DNA of 64,000 nucleotides from positions 25,635,329 to 25,699,328 of the forward strand of contig OX638369.1 in NCBI GenBank assembly GCA_951812925.1, in the 5' to 3' direction. A program made the position numbers and the translations under genes. Below are positions 47,851 to 61,574 of the stretch, one piece after another. The notes beneath the pieces are model-generated. The model was not told where the DNA came from and made no database searches. It saw nothing but the letters and a program-made list of their open reading frames with translations. The stretch comes from Calliopum simillimum. Its lineage: Eukaryota; Arthropoda; Insecta; Diptera; Lauxaniidae. Numbering within the stretch: the stretch's first letter is position 1; each line of letters opens with the position of its first letter.

Positions 47851-48869
47851 CATATGCACAATTGACCTTTATCGTATTAAAAGAACAAACAGGAATACAA
47901 AATTTTTCACAATATGTAATTGCCACTTTTATTTCATAAAATAATGATTTAATAATGAAGAATTTTCATTGGAGGTTATAAATTGGTTTTATTTGGAATT
48001 TTCATATCTAGGCAGTTTGTTAAAACTAAATTGTATTACAATATTCCAGCAACTCAATAAAATTCTGAGTTGATTCTTTCTATAGAATATCAAAAACTTC
48101 TGAACCGATTTCAACGAAATTTTAACAATATTTGATCTATATTTAAGGCTTTATACTGGCGAAATCTTATTTGTTTCTGACATTTCATTAAAATTTGATT
48201 TTGGTTTTACACAATACGTATGTTTACGAATATCCAGTTGTTTCTTAATTACCCATCTGTTTGCAAGAGTTTTTTCTTTAAATAAAATCTGTGAAACCAA
48301 AAGAAATATCAGTTAAAAGTTTTTAATTTCTAAAAGCTGCTTCTTTCAACATCAATATAATTTTTAATTATAAGAAAACTTAAGTTGTTCTATAAATTAT
48401 CAAAAACTATTACTAATTCGTAGTGTAGAATTTTGTTACCATAAAAAACCAGCAGCCATACTGAGTATTACGTGAATAAATTTACCGCTTAAAACATTGA
48501 AATTTGTTATATCTATAAGTGGGACGTTAGACGTCAACTAAACCAGGTCTGCGGCCAAAAACTGTATGGACGAAAAATTAAGTTTTGGATGTCAAAATTT
48601 TTTGGTTTCTTTAAAAGCTTTCGAAACCCAAGTGGTGCTAAAAAATTTTAATATGGCGATGTTGTAACACGCCCCGTAAGAGGGCGTAAAATTATTTTTT
48701 TTTTTTTTTTTTCAATATTTTTTGCGTAAATTTCATCGTGTGGGGCCAAAATTAGGATTTTCAAACACTGTGAGACTTTCTATTGCTTTTGTCATTTCTG
48801 ATTTAAAAATTCTTGGCTTCTGACTTCAATTTCATGTTCAGCGACCCCAAAACCCCAGAAGGTTTTTCG
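47851..48869. other. no gene seen
   Basis: AT-rich, with an AACTTCTGAACCGATTTCAACG block near 48089 (a motif common in Helitron-like 5' regions) and a T run at 48695-48712. Confidence 0.45.
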
Positions 48870-49365
48870 TTATCAACGCGTTTCATGAATTTTTACGACC
48901 TTTTAGAGGAAAAAAAAATGTTTCTCCCAAGGGTCCCCCTTGACTGACAAAAACAAAAAATTTAAAAAAAAAATGTTTTTTCGTGTTTTCTACGCGTTTC
49001 ATGACTTATTACGCCATTTTAGTGAAGAATATTTTTTGCTCCCAAGGATCCCCACTTGGATGTTGAAACCAAAAAAAAAAAAAAAAAATTTCGTTTTTTC
49101 GTGTTTTCTACGCGTTTCATGACTTTTTACACCATTTTAGTGAAAAATATTTTTTTCACACAAGGGTGCCCTATCGGATGTCGGAATCAAAAATTAAAAA
49201 AAAAATTTTTTTCGTTTTTCCAAAAATATCATATCTCTGAAACTGTTCAACGCACATAGATAAGATTTGTTACTTATATAAATTGCATCGAGACAATTTC
49301 CATTCTTTGGATTAAATTAATTGGTGATGCGCCGCCCTCTGTTCAAAAGAAGGTGTAGCAATATT
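48870..49365 (+). mobile_element. Helitron-like family A, 5'-truncated copy
   Basis: Three ~117-bp units marked by ACGCGTTTCATGA at 48876, 48992 and 49110. These are followed by the family's 3' sequence (CATATCTCTGAAACTGTTCAACGC, GCCCTCTGTTCAAAAGAAGGTGTAGC). The CTAG terminus is lost. Confidence 0.6.
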
Positions 49366-50572
49366 TACTTCACAAGTAATACTTCAACTTTTGTTTGGCA
49401 GAATATCTCAAGAATCACTGAACCGATTTTTGTGTAACAATACCTCGATATAGCTTACATTATGAGCGATAATTTAGCAAAATTTTAGGCAATTTCAATA
49501 TAATGTTTAAACAAAATTTTACTTTCAAAAAAAGTTACTCATACGCACTGCTAACAAATTAAAACAAAAAAGTAACGATTACTGAGCTTAGCTTGTCACG
49601 TGGCATTCTCTAAACTCAACTGAATTGTGCGCAGAGTTGCATAAAATTATTTAAAACTCTTGGTTATTTTACACAAGCATATTAAAAATGCAAATTATTT
49701 AAACGCTAATTAAATGCAGCAAAGTTTTCCCTCGCACATTGTGAAATGAAATTAAATTGCATACAAAATACACTTATAAAAGTAAATGATTATGCAAAGC
49801 TGTTTACATACTTAAATGTAACATTCGCCATAAGTCAATTCAAATGCAAACAAAAGCACTCAAACAAAGTCCATAGAATTTTTTTTTAATTAAAATCAAT
49901 CATACGTCATGTATTGTATATCTGATTAGCAGCGCAACAACATATGGCCGTGGCGCTTATATCACTATACAATTTTGTGATAAAGGCTAAAAAAAAAAAA
50001 ATACCTGTCATAAATTATATTACCAATAAAAACACAATTAGTTCATCGTTGCAATTAAATTGTACGCTAAGAGCGAGTACTTTAAACTTTTGCGCACATA
50101 AAATGTGTAAATTAAATTTAATTTTTTCATCATCATCATCGGTGTACGTATTACCCGGTGGTTTTATATCACTTATCAGTATTGTGATTAATTTTGTTTT
50201 CCATATTATTTGCAATGCAATTTTTGCCACTCCCTGCTTGTGCTGGGTGTACATACGTGTGACTGATTAATTAACTAGACCTATGAGTAATATGTAATTT
50301 AAGTGTATTAGTTAACATGTTTAGAAATTAGAAAAAATGCAGCACACATTAAAATTTCAATAATTTTATGAAGCGTATCCGTAAGAGATGAAATATAACG
50401 AAATTTTTGCAGTTACTTATTTCATAGTTAAAAATGGAATTTAATGCAAAAATTTTGTGAAATTTTTTGGTAATTTTATCGGCGCTTCGATGCAGATATC
50501 AACTACATATAGTTACTTGTATTAATTGCCAATATCCAATATATTCAAATTTTTAATTTTTTTTTTTTTTTT
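49366..50572. other. no gene seen
   Basis: AT-rich. AATCACTGAACCGATTTTTG near 49414 and GTTACTCATACGCACTGCTAAC near 49542 may mark another decayed repeat. Confidence 0.45.
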
Positions 50573-50866
50573 TTTATTTTATAGCCCCTCACTTTATGCT
50601 GAATAATTCAAAACCGATACAATCTAGAGCCATAAATTAAACTTATTTTTAACCACTAATGTTTTACCTAAGAAAATTTAAAACTTGACAATCGGCCGCT
50701 CAGTACCAATGATTCAATAATACTTTTTCCAATTTGTTCAAGTTGACGTATGAGTGATTTTTTTTTTTTTTTTCATGTTTGCATTTAATAAGTAAAAGTC
50801 ATAAAATTTTCCATTCATTAATAAATTTACAATAAACTTAAATTTTTCTAACCATTACCTACGCAA
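50573..50866 (+). repeat. dispersed repeat, copy 2
   Basis: Direct copy of 47558-47850, about 3.0 kb downstream and diverged by substitutions and small indels. Confidence 0.75.
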
Positions 50867-52942
50867 TGATAAATTTAAAGCTACAACTCATATCGAAAGC
50901 TGAAACGACTTGACATATCAACGCCAACACAAATACAAACAACACAAATGCATCAAAGCGATGACAAACATTTAGTTGTTTTGACAATTTTATGCAGTCA
51001 ATATTATTGCAGCTATTTTTGGCATTAAAACAAACTATTGACGCTATATATATAACAGTGAATATGCAGAGAATGACATTTACATAAGATCAAACATTTA
51101 CATAAGAACACATACAAAGCTTATAGTACTACTGATGCAGATACAGAGATATAGATTATACATATTTTTAATAAAAATAACTATAAAAATGTGTGTTTCT
51201 GCTTAAAATATATATTGACTTACAAATTGCATATGCTATGCACGTTTATTTGTGCAACAACAACAACAGCAAAAAATTGATGACGCACAAACTTTTATTT
51301 TCATTATTTCGTGCGCTCCTCTCATCTTTTGGCAAATTGTTTCACTAAAATACCAAACATTCACAAGAGGAAATGCCACGTTTACCATTATGTTGCACTT
51401 AATGGAAAGTATTTTTGTTATTACTTACGAAATCTTAATAAAAAAAAATGTGAATTTTAAACGGAAATAGCGAAGTATAGGTTTGAAGATGAATATTAAT
51501 TACAATATGAATTTTAAGTGTACATAATTAAATTTAATTATAACTGTTATTACTGTCTGTGACGTTTGGGCAACATTTAATTAGAATGCGTCAGGCATTT
51601 ATTAATAATAAATTACAATTTCATACACTATGATAATTAGCATTGTGAGTAATTTTTTTTTGGCATTTTATTTTTAATAAGTAAGAGATAAATACTTTTT
51701 TTGAAACTAAAGCTGTAACTCGTTTTCGATATAACTTTCCGCACATATTTTATGTTCAATGTATTGAAATTTTATTTTTTATAAATATATTCAGATTTAA
51801 TTAGTGGCCGCAAAAATCTTCATGCACTCAAAGCACTTGTAGTGTTTTATATTAACACGACGTATGATTAATATTAAAGTTAAAATTTAATGCATCGTAT
51901 GAAAAATACGAGCTTAATATGCCAAAAACTCTTTTATGTAGCTAATGAAGCCTATTATACAGGCTGTAAATGTAAGGCTAACGAAGCTTATAGAACACGA
52001 TAGCAGAGGCCTAGACTAACAAAATAATGGCATGTCTGAAATGTACACCTAAGGACTTATTAGGAAATACAAATTTTCTGACTTATTTTGCAAAAAAAAA
52101 AAAATCTTCGTGCATCACGCAGCAGTCGGTTAAAATGGATTTTGCAAAAGCCTTTAAATTTGAAATTTTAGGTTTTTTATTTTGTGATTTTGCCGGCCAT
52201 TTTAGTAAGAAAAAGGTCTATAACCATATCTTTTTATAATTTTTTTGGAATTTACATTAAATTCAATTTAATTAAGTAGCACATTTGTCATACCAATTTC
52301 TTGATTTGTGGACAGGAAAATACTTCAATAAAAGGATCTTTTTGCTTTGCAAATTTAATTTATTTTTAAATATCAATAGTTTTTTTGTCAGACATATTTT
52401 AAGGGTAAAGTATTTTTCCTGACTACGAATCAAAAAATTGGTGTTTAGATGAGTAGATTTAACATAGAGAACAAAAAAACTATAAAATGATACAGTGTTT
52501 TAGGACTTTTTTCACACTAAAATGCCTACCAAAGTCAAAAAAAAGGTAAAAACAGAAAATTTCAGATTTAAAGGCTCAGAACTGTGGAAAATCCTATTAA
52601 CCAAATCCACTATCAGAAGCCTAATGCAATTGACTAAAATTTTCCATAGAAAACTTTTTAAAGGACATTATGGTGAAGCAAGAAGTTTTAGTCTTTTATG
52701 AAACAAGTAATAAAATTAGTTTTTTCTCTATAATTTCTCAGGGTTACATTTTAGACCCCGCTCCCATACAATTTTTTGTTGGCCTAGGCTTCCTCTAAGC
52801 TTCATAACCTTAACGTTTACACTCTGTATAAGATTTAATAATAACTGTTATATATGTCAATTTCGATGTAAGTTTTAGTCCAAGTTATCTATTTTTTGCA
52901 TAAATTAATTCTTTGCCTATAATTATATGGAGCATTCCAAAG
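50867..52942. other. no gene seen
   Basis: AT-rich, with short CAACAACAACAG repeats near 51256. No supportable ORF. Confidence 0.45.
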
Positions 52943-54452
52943 TTGGTACGGGACAAATCGTACGCATTTTTTGAGTTTAAACCTTAAATTAAAGACAAAC
53001 CAGAATGTTATCAAAAAAAGCATCTAGTACATTTATTTTGTGTGACGTAGACCTATCAAAACCAAATATTTGTTCTTAATAATATTTATAGATAGTGAGT
53101 AATTAATAAGAAAAGAAGTTCGTTTGTACGGGACAGCCCAAATCTACCATACATTCCATTTTTTGACTTTGTAGCAAGTTTTTAGCGAAATTAATAACCT
53201 TTAAAAATTAGGAAAAATATTTTTGGATAGACTAAAGGTCAGGGTATAATAAAACAATAAAAGTTTGAAAAAATATTTATTTAAATGAGAGTTATTAAAC
53301 AAAAATTAAATTGTTTGTACGGGACATTTTTGTTTGTACGGGACTCGTACGAAATACATGTATTTTAATTAAATTAAATTAAATCATTTTTTAAATGAAA
53401 ATATAACACTATGATTACCCCAAGCGTGTTTTTTGCATGTTACTTGATGGCCATTAACTGAAATTTAATGAACTTTTGATATTCCTAGGATAGGCTCATG
53501 AATGAACATTTTTAATTTTTTAAGCTATATCTGATTCAGAAATGAAAAAAATTCTCGTAGTGGGTACTAAAGTGGCTGCTAGTGTCGCGAAATCTTTTGC
53601 GTTTTGACTACGGCACCTTCTCTTTGACTTCGACCTTTTTGACTTACAAGTCGTTTCACATTACCACCGACTCCGTGAACCACGCCTTTGGGATGTGTCC
53701 ATAAGTTACATAGATGCTGTTTAAGCATTACGCAAGCAGATTTTCAATGATATAAGCAAAAATTAACAAATCGTGAACACGAACCCCTCTTTTATGATTA
53801 AACGTAAGCAGATTTTCAAATAGGAACAAGAATTCAGGAACTAAATTATTTTTATAATTAAAGCAATAGCGGTCATACGGAAATTGAAAAAATCCTTGAC
53901 ATTTTAAATCAATTTAAAGGACTAATTTAAATATTTTTTGTCTTACGTAAGAATTTTATCGACCTCTCCTCCTGTATAAGCAACAATAAGCAAATCTTGA
54001 ACCACTCCCCACCTAAATATGCTTACGTTATACTTGAACGGCCTTATATGAACACCATTTCATTTTATTTATAGCAGTTTTGCTCATATCTCATATAATT
54101 AAAAGTCACAATTTCTTAAGTGCATATACATAATAAAGCCCCCTGAGACTTATAGTTCATAGCAAAGCAGTAACCAACGGTGACCGTACCCATATCGATA
54201 ATTTTTAAAGAATTTTTTCAACAATATTAGAAAAAAATTAATAGAAATCTTAATAAAATAAATATTGTGTTTGTACGAGACAAGTAATAAGATAATAATT
54301 ATTATACTTTAGGCAAAATAAAATCCGAAAATTACTGCACTTTTTAAGAGTACCCAAGTAACTACCTTTAAATAAAATGTTAATAAAATTAAACCGTTAT
54401 GTGTGTAGACAGAAAATTATTTACATCGATTTGTGTGTTTGTACGGGACACC
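52943..54452 (+). repeat. region with six GTACGGGAC motifs
   Basis: GTACGGGAC, usually preceded by TTT or TTTGTTT, occurs at 52946, 53126, 53317, 53336 and 54441, with a GTACGAGAC variant at 54273. All are in the same orientation. No ORF and no inverted ends were found, so it is either one non-autonomous element or a cluster. Confidence 0.5.
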
Positions 54453-56969
54453 CATAACTGTTTTGTTTGTTGCGGTATAATACAGATGTTTGCAAGAATA
54501 CTTTTTTGCAAATACCATTTATCAATACACTAGTCTATGGCCTTTAACGACAGATATAATTCGTAACGTAACTCATCATGGTTTAATAGAAAAACAATGA
54601 TGAATATGATCAAAAATATACCTAGTAAAAAAAAAACTTTGGCACTTTCTTTAACTGTAAAAAACTGAGCCTAATACCAAGATTTTAGTATGAAATCAAT
54701 TTGGAAAGTAAAGTTTAATCCCACTAGAATATATTCGATCCATTAAAACATTTGAAAAATAAATCTGAAACATCTGCTAAAAAATACCATTTTCACTGGA
54801 ATGCTCCATATGCAGAATTTACTAATGGCTGCATCATATTTCGGCTGCTAGAAGATATTTTTTTATATCAGACAAACATGACGTATGATCAACATTTTCA
54901 AAAATGTGCTGTGAAACAATTTGACAACTGTTTTTAAATTAAATTTAATTATATATATTTACATACTAAAATTAATGTATAAGTGGCGAGTAGAAAATTC
55001 AAACTTATTTATCTCAAGTTCGATACTGTCTAAATAAATAAATAAATAAATATCGAGAATTACTTCTTCAACATTTAATATACTACAATTATTACAATTT
55101 TCATCATTGGCCCGTAAACCAAGTAATTTAACTACATACCGATGCAACTTAAGATACATATTTTTATATTAATTTCTTTACTTTTTTGTGCACTACAAAA
55201 ACTAGAATTTTAACTAGTGGCCATTAGGAAGTAATGCATTTAAAGGTAATGTAAATGTTTTAACGTTTGTATTAAAGCAAGCAAGCTAGCATATTTGAGT
55301 TACTCATTGAGATCTCAACAATATAAAAAAACTGTTTACACTACAACTCATTTTAATTGTTCGCATCTATAGAAAGTTTAAACAACAAATTGTAAATAGA
55401 AAAGTGTGGCAACACGATTTTGATATGTATATGTACTCGCATATAGTCTGAAACATCCAAGCAAGCAAATTCAAATATTGATTATAATATGTACAAATAA
55501 ACTGAAGGAACTTTGCCTTCAAATAGCACTTCTCCAAACTACACAAATACATACATACGAGTACGTTTTCTTTGTATTATCTCGTATTTTGTACTGTGCG
55601 AATATCATGCTATTTATTAACTTCTACTACTACTATTTACTATATTTGTTACTAACTTTTTCTAGTATTGCATTCACACGACTCGTGTACAACAAGATGT
55701 GTTGCATTCAAAGCAGATACTACTGGTATTGCTGTTAAAACAGCTACGTGTTAACACCTTGCCAGGAACGTGCAAGTGAGCGTCGTTACATCAGCATCGT
55801 TCTTCAATGACTGTGAAAAATGCAGCAAAAGCTAAACAAATTTTTTTTTTAAGGTAAAAATATGTTCTTGGGAAATTCAAAGGAAGCTTGCTATCTTAAT
55901 GTTTCTCAGAAGCTACTGAACCGATTTGAATGAAATTCACAGAATTTTATGTAATGCGTTTTGTATATAAACAATATTAAATTTTCAATTGAAATTTACC
56001 TACAAAAAAGTGAAAATCTTATTTTTTCCAAAAATTTTTATTTTATCTAACATTACTCATACGCACTGTTGACTTATTTTAAATTTGAGTATTTAAATTA
56101 ATTTTTGCAGTAAAATACTTAAGTATGAACTGATTTTTGGCACGTTTTCTTGATGTGCTGAGTATGCGCTATTGAAAAGGAAGTACAGCCATTTGTAATA
56201 ATTGAAAAATTGCTTTTTCTAATTTATCAAACAGCCAAATGGCAAAACAGTGTTAGAAAAGATGTTAATTAAAATCAAATGAAGCTTAGTAGAATTAGAA
56301 AATATACATTTATACAAATGTATAAGAAAGATAAGCAAAATGATCACTATTTTTATTGATTTCAAAATTAACAACTTTATTTGAAACGTGTGACTTTGAT
56401 TGAAAGCGTCAATAACTAACCAGTGCGTCGCAAAATTTAAAACACGACTGCAGACTTTTGGTAAATACTGTTATGAAATTCATGTTAAAGTTTCTTATTT
56501 TTTATTTTTTTACCCAGCATGATTAGCGTTTTTAGTGCTTGTCACCAAAAAAAAAAATGTAAAGTAAATAAAATAAGCAGACTGTTGAGAACAAACTGAA
56601 ACTATCCAAAATACTGAAGTGCTAATAACTATTTTTGTTTTGAGAACATTACTTCAGGTCGTTCACTAGTCAAGTCAGTTGAATGGGCTCAGCAAAGGTC
56701 TGTACAAAGCAAATTTCAGACATTGAACAGCCGAATTGGCGCAACAACTTAGAGTTATGAACATTGAAACATAAAGCATTCACTAAACTTAGAGTTTAAG
56801 GACGATGGAGATGGTGCAACTTGAATTTGAATAAAACCCATAATGAGTTATGAGGAGTCTCTTTAAGTTAAGAGCAAAGGCAATAACATATATACTGATA
56901 TATTAGTTAAGCTGCAACCTCACACAGTTGATTTTTTAAAGAACAAAGCCATTAAACTGGATGATTTTC
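54453..56969. other. no gene seen
   Basis: AT-rich. AGCTACTGAACCGATTTGAATG near 55912 and ACATTACTCATACGCACTG near 56050 suggest a repeat like that at 49.4-49.6 kb. AAATAAATAAATA at about 55035. Confidence 0.45.
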
Positions 56970-57851
56970 CGAAAAATTTCCCAAAATATGCTTTTCTTTG
57001 TCCACACTTATATGCTATATTTTTTTATTAATTGCAGGTATTGGACACAATAACCTTTATTTCTGGAATAGCATAAGGTAAGAAAATTTTGGATAATGTT
57101 TAGCATTGAAAGTTTTGGTAAAAAAAAAATAGAAAAATTGAATTAAACTTGACAGAAGAATGCAAAAATCAACATAACACAATGATAATAGCAAATATTT
57201 TGAAAAAACTCGAAACTGGTGGATAGAGATCAAATTTTTAAATTGATTGCGTTTTTAAAAAATAAAAGAATGCTTATAGCAATATTAAAAAAACCTCCCA
57301 GGAGACTGTCAAATACTTGTGTTCTTTGCATAATTTCTAAATTTGTTTTTTAAAAAAAAAACCCACTATCGTAAAACCAAAACAGACTGAACTGAAAAAG
57401 AACTAAGTCTGCTATTTCTGTTCACTTTCAGATCTCTTTTGACTAAAGATTTGAAAAATTTACCATTAGAATAAGAAAAACTAAACGAAGATTGTCTACA
57501 ATGAGGGACCAATTTCAGTGTATGTCAAGTCGATGTAAATAAATTTTTTTTCGAAGGGTTAACACAGAAAAACTGTTACTAAATGATATTTACATACAAT
57601 TTTGTCATAAAAAAATGATTTAGTACACTAGCGAGTAGTTTGGGACTGGCAGGAGAATGAGTTTTTAACACTTTATGCTATAATTTCATAATAAAAAATT
57701 TAGATTTTTTTTTATTTTATTGTAAGCTTTTTATATAGACACTGTCCTTAAGTATCTGTATTAAAAATTTAAAATATCAAACTTGAACTTTAAACATGTT
57801 TTTGAATCTCGGTACAATAGATGCTACATCTTTCGGAGCATCGCCCATATA
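56970..57851 (+). repeat. large dispersed repeat, copy 1 (shared with 61575-62830)
   Basis: Ordered similarity to 61575-62830: GAAAAATTTCCCAAAATATGC, AACACAGAAAAACTGT, GGAGAATGA, TTTTTAACACTTTATGC, TATAATTTCATAATAAA and AAAATATCAAA. The 62-kb copy has extra DNA in the middle. A Helitron-like element inserted at its right end. Confidence 0.65.
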
Positions 57852-58580
57852 TCTAAATATAAATATAAAACGAATGTTTGTATGTCTGTCTGTAGGTTCC
57901 TTATAGACTCCCAAACGACTAGACCGATCACCGTGAAAATTGATAAGTTTTTGGGTACGGCGCGTGTTTCTGCATCATTTGTTTTTTCGGTTTTTTTTTT
58001 TTTCACCTAAGGGTTCCCCTAGGATGCCGGAAGCAAAATTTTTTTTTTTTTTTGTTTTTTCGTATTTTTTACGCGTTTCATGACTTTTTACGACATTTTA
58101 GTGGAAAACAAATTTTTCACCCAACGGTCCCCCCTTAGATGGCATAACCAAAAATTTAAAATTATTTTTTATTTTCGTTTTTTTCGTGTTTTTTACGCAT
58201 TTCACGACTTTTTAGGACATTTTAGAGGAAAAAAATTTTTGGAACAAAAGGTCGGAAACAAAAATTTATAAAATTTATTTTCGTATTTTTCGTGTTTTCA
58301 AAAAAAATTGTTTATCATGACTCTGAAAATATTTAACAGATATGTATGAGATATGGTATATGTATTAAGAGTATCGGGACAAATATTGTTCAGGGGAAAA
58401 ATGGGCGCTCCACGACATAAAAAAACATCATATCTCTGAAAGTATTTAACGCACAAAGTTGATATTTGGTACGTAAATAAATTGCATTGGAAAAATTTAC
58501 ATTCTATGATTTAATTTAATTGGAAATGCCCCGGCCTCTGTACAAGAGAAGGTGTAGCGACGCACATCGGGAAATGCTAG
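57852..58580 (+). mobile_element. Helitron-like family A, most complete copy (729 bp)
   Basis: Begins A|TCTAAATATAAATATAAAACG and ends GGGAAATGCTAG|T, so it has 5' TC, 3' CTAG and an A/T insertion site as expected of Helitrons. A short stem (CTCT...AGAG) lies about 30 bp before the 3' end. The interior has two ~124-bp units (ACGCGTTTCA at 58071, ACGCATTTCA at 58195). No Rep/helicase ORF. The 5' boundary is supported by the break in similarity between 57.8 and 62.8 kb. Confidence 0.65.
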
Positions 58581-60594
58581 TTATATTATAAATATATTTA
58601 TATTTCAATTACAAAATATTGATTAACCATTTTACTCTCAAAATTTGCCAAATGAATCGACTGCATCTAGCAGCATCACACACTGTGTAGCATAAACGAC
58701 ATAATCATCTGACGTACATTATTTAAAATCGTATCACTCTATCTACAGTATCTACCGGTGCTAATCAATTCAATTTGATTTAAATTAATACACCACATTT
58801 TGACGCAATTCAATTGAGCGTTTACCCCATCCATCTAAACAGCAGGTGATGCTAAGTATTTGATTTATACGCCAAGCCATACAAGTAAGTAGATACCTAA
58901 CAATAATTGCTGGTAGTCGTCATAATGTCGTCAAAATGTCTTGCCAATTTTGTTGAATTTTTTATGGTTTTTTTTTTTTTTAATTTATGCAGTGGAAATA
59001 TTTGTTATTAGTAGAGTTTTTCTAAGTAACATTTTTGTGGGAAAGATTTATTAATTTTTTTTTTTTTTTTTGTAAAAAATATGGAAATTTTCTGTTTGGC
59101 GATTTTGTTGTTATGGCAACAAAATTATAGTAATTAGAAACTAAATAGAAATAGTTGTTGCATAGCAACTTTACATTTGAAATAAACATTATGGCAAAAT
59201 TTTGTTATTGAAAAATCAATTTGTATGTCAATATTTTTGACATCAATATTTTTTATTGTATCTAACATTTCTTGTTTTTTTTTTTTTTTTTGTATTGTGG
59301 GTGTTTTTGTTTTGTTTAGGAAATTTTTTGCAATTAGCACAGTATTGAAAATAAGAAAGGTTTTTTTTTTCTTCTAAATTTTTTTCATGTTTTTTCAACA
59401 ACCATAACCATAATAAATTTCGTTATCGTAATATGAGTCAGGTTTTTCCTGTTTTTTGTGTTACCATTTGATATTGAAGATATTAATGGTGTTAACTGTG
59501 TTTACACATAACTTAAAAGTGAACATATTGATTTATAGCATATTTACTAGCTCAAAATAAATTAATATCACTTATCATGTTTTAATGTCACGTAAAAGTT
59601 GGCTGTTTTGATGTAAACACCCGGCTTCAGCTCTATTTGTTTGTTTGAATGAGGCCATTTTGAAAAATAAAGATTTCATTTTAATAAAAAAAAAACTTAA
59701 ATTGGAGACAGAGAATAGGAACATCTTTGCATATTTCATGAGAAAATTAAATTTGTTACAAATTTTTAATTTATTTGTAATAAATTCTAGCTACGTGTTA
59801 TGTAGCTGCCCATGTAGAACAAATTGTAGAATTTTTAGTTTCCTAATTTTCACTGGAATTGCAAAATGTCTTACGCATCATTTAAGACAAAACTGAATGG
59901 CATCACTAAATATTCAAATATTTATTTATTTGTAATTTTTATGGCGAATACAAAATTTCCAAAGAATTTTTGAAAACTAAACAAATATTTATGGATTTAG
60001 CACATTTCATACATTAATAATTAGAAATTTTTATATGAAAATGCACAGTATATGGCATAACAATAAAATTTTTTTTTGCGTATGAGTTATTTTTTGCATA
60101 AAATAATTTTTTCATGAATAGATTTTAGTAGAATTTTAAAAATGTATTGTATTCACTGTCGGCTATACTCGAAACTATTCATTAAAAGTAAATCATAGTT
60201 TAGTTGTTGAAAAAATTAACGATTTTGTATGATACAAATCAAATTAAGAAGAACTTACAAGCATTCTATATTTAACGTTATGCATAGATTTGTTGAGAAT
60301 CACAAATAACAAAATCGTAGAGAGCAACACACTGATGAACATACGAATCACGCTTGCTACTTCATTAAGTCTTAACAAATAAGATTGCAAACGAAGTGCA
60401 GGGGAAAATCAAGAATAATTAGATCTTTTGCATGTGCTTTATTTTCCTTTTGCTGTGATTCGCAACATATCTATGGTAAAGGTTAAATATAGCTTGCTTG
60501 CAATTACTTCTGGAAGGCTGGAAGTCAGTAAACTCGTCTACTGATATCGGTGGTCGGCATTGAAACGCAACGAAAACCAGCCTTCCAATAAATT
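58581..60594. other. no gene seen; poly-T tracts
   Basis: AT-rich, T runs at 58968-58982, 59056-59072 and 59276-59292. A GCGTATGAGTTA motif near 60079. The open frame at 59645-59896 has no recognisable domain. Confidence 0.45.
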
Positions 60595-61556
60595 TTTATA
60601 CCCTACACCCAGGGTATATTCACTTTGTCCTTCCGTTTGTAACGCAGAGAAGGAGGCGTGGCAGGTATAGAAAAGTATATATATTCTTGATCAGCGTCAC
60701 CTCCTGAGTCGATATAGCCATGTCCGTCTGTCTGGCTGGCTGGCTGGCTGGCTGGGTGGCTGGGTGGCTGGCTGTGTGTTGAAATACACTTTTTGGAAAA
60801 ACTAAGCAAGATAATTCAATGAAATTTAGTACACTGCCTCCGTCGCCAAAGTTAGCTCGGGGGATTGAAAATGAGCAAAATCGGTCAACGGACACGCCTA
60901 CCGCCCATACAAAAATTATATTCAAAATGCAATTTTAGGAGTATTTTTCACGACAATGCAACCACAATACATATAAGTACTACGAATTGTAAGCGCAAGC
61001 TCCGATAAAAAACTGAGCGAATTCGGACAAGAGGGCGTGGCACCTCCCATATAAGCAAAAGCTTCAAAACGCTATACTGAAAGCGTTTTTTGAGATATTC
61101 GAACCAACTTTGACTCAGACACTAAAAATTATAAATGAAAGCTCTCAGAAAAAATTGGTTGAAATCGTACAAGGGGGCGTGGCACCTCCCATATAAGCAA
61201 AAGTTTCAAAATGCTATACTGAAAAAGTTTATTGAGATAATCCAACTTAATTTCACTCTGACACTAAAAACTATAAATACAAGCTCTGAACAAAAACTGG
61301 GTGTACTCGGACAAGAGGGCGTGGCACCTCCCATATAAGCAAAAGCTTCAAAACGCTATACTGAATGCGTTTTTTGAGATATTCGAACCAAATTTGACTC
61401 AGACACTAAAAATTATAAATGAAAGCTCTCAGCAAAAATTGGGTGAAATCAGACAAGGGGGCGTGGCACCTCCCATATAAGCAAAATTTTCAAAATACTG
61501 CAGTGTAGGGTATTTATTTTTTGGCCAGGCCAAAATTTACATCCTTACTAGTTTTT
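60595..61556 (+). mobile_element. repeat element with TATACCCTACAC end and 142-bp tandem units
   Basis: Opens with a TATACCCT...AGGGTATA palindrome (60597-60618). It then carries TATATTCTTGATCAGCGTCA and GAGTCGATATAGCCATGTCC blocks, which I recall as widespread in fly interspersed repeats. A CTGG-type run (60732-60775) follows. Next come four GGCGTGGCACCTCCCATATA units at 61034, 61176, 61318 and 61460, each exactly 142 bp apart. It closes with GCAGTGTAGGGTATTT and an ACTAGTTTT edge. No ORF; the unit frames are artefacts. Confidence 0.7.
61034..61500 (+). repeat. 142-bp tandem repeat, about 3.3 copies
   Basis: The period is constant at 142 bp over four marker blocks, with moderate divergence between units. 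Confidence 0.85.
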
Positions 61557-61574
61557 TATTTTTTCAGATAAATT

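Noticed and set aside
60620..60925. Minus-strand frame with PxSQPASQ-type repeats
   Set aside because: Produced by the CTGG-type simple repeat in an interspersed element.
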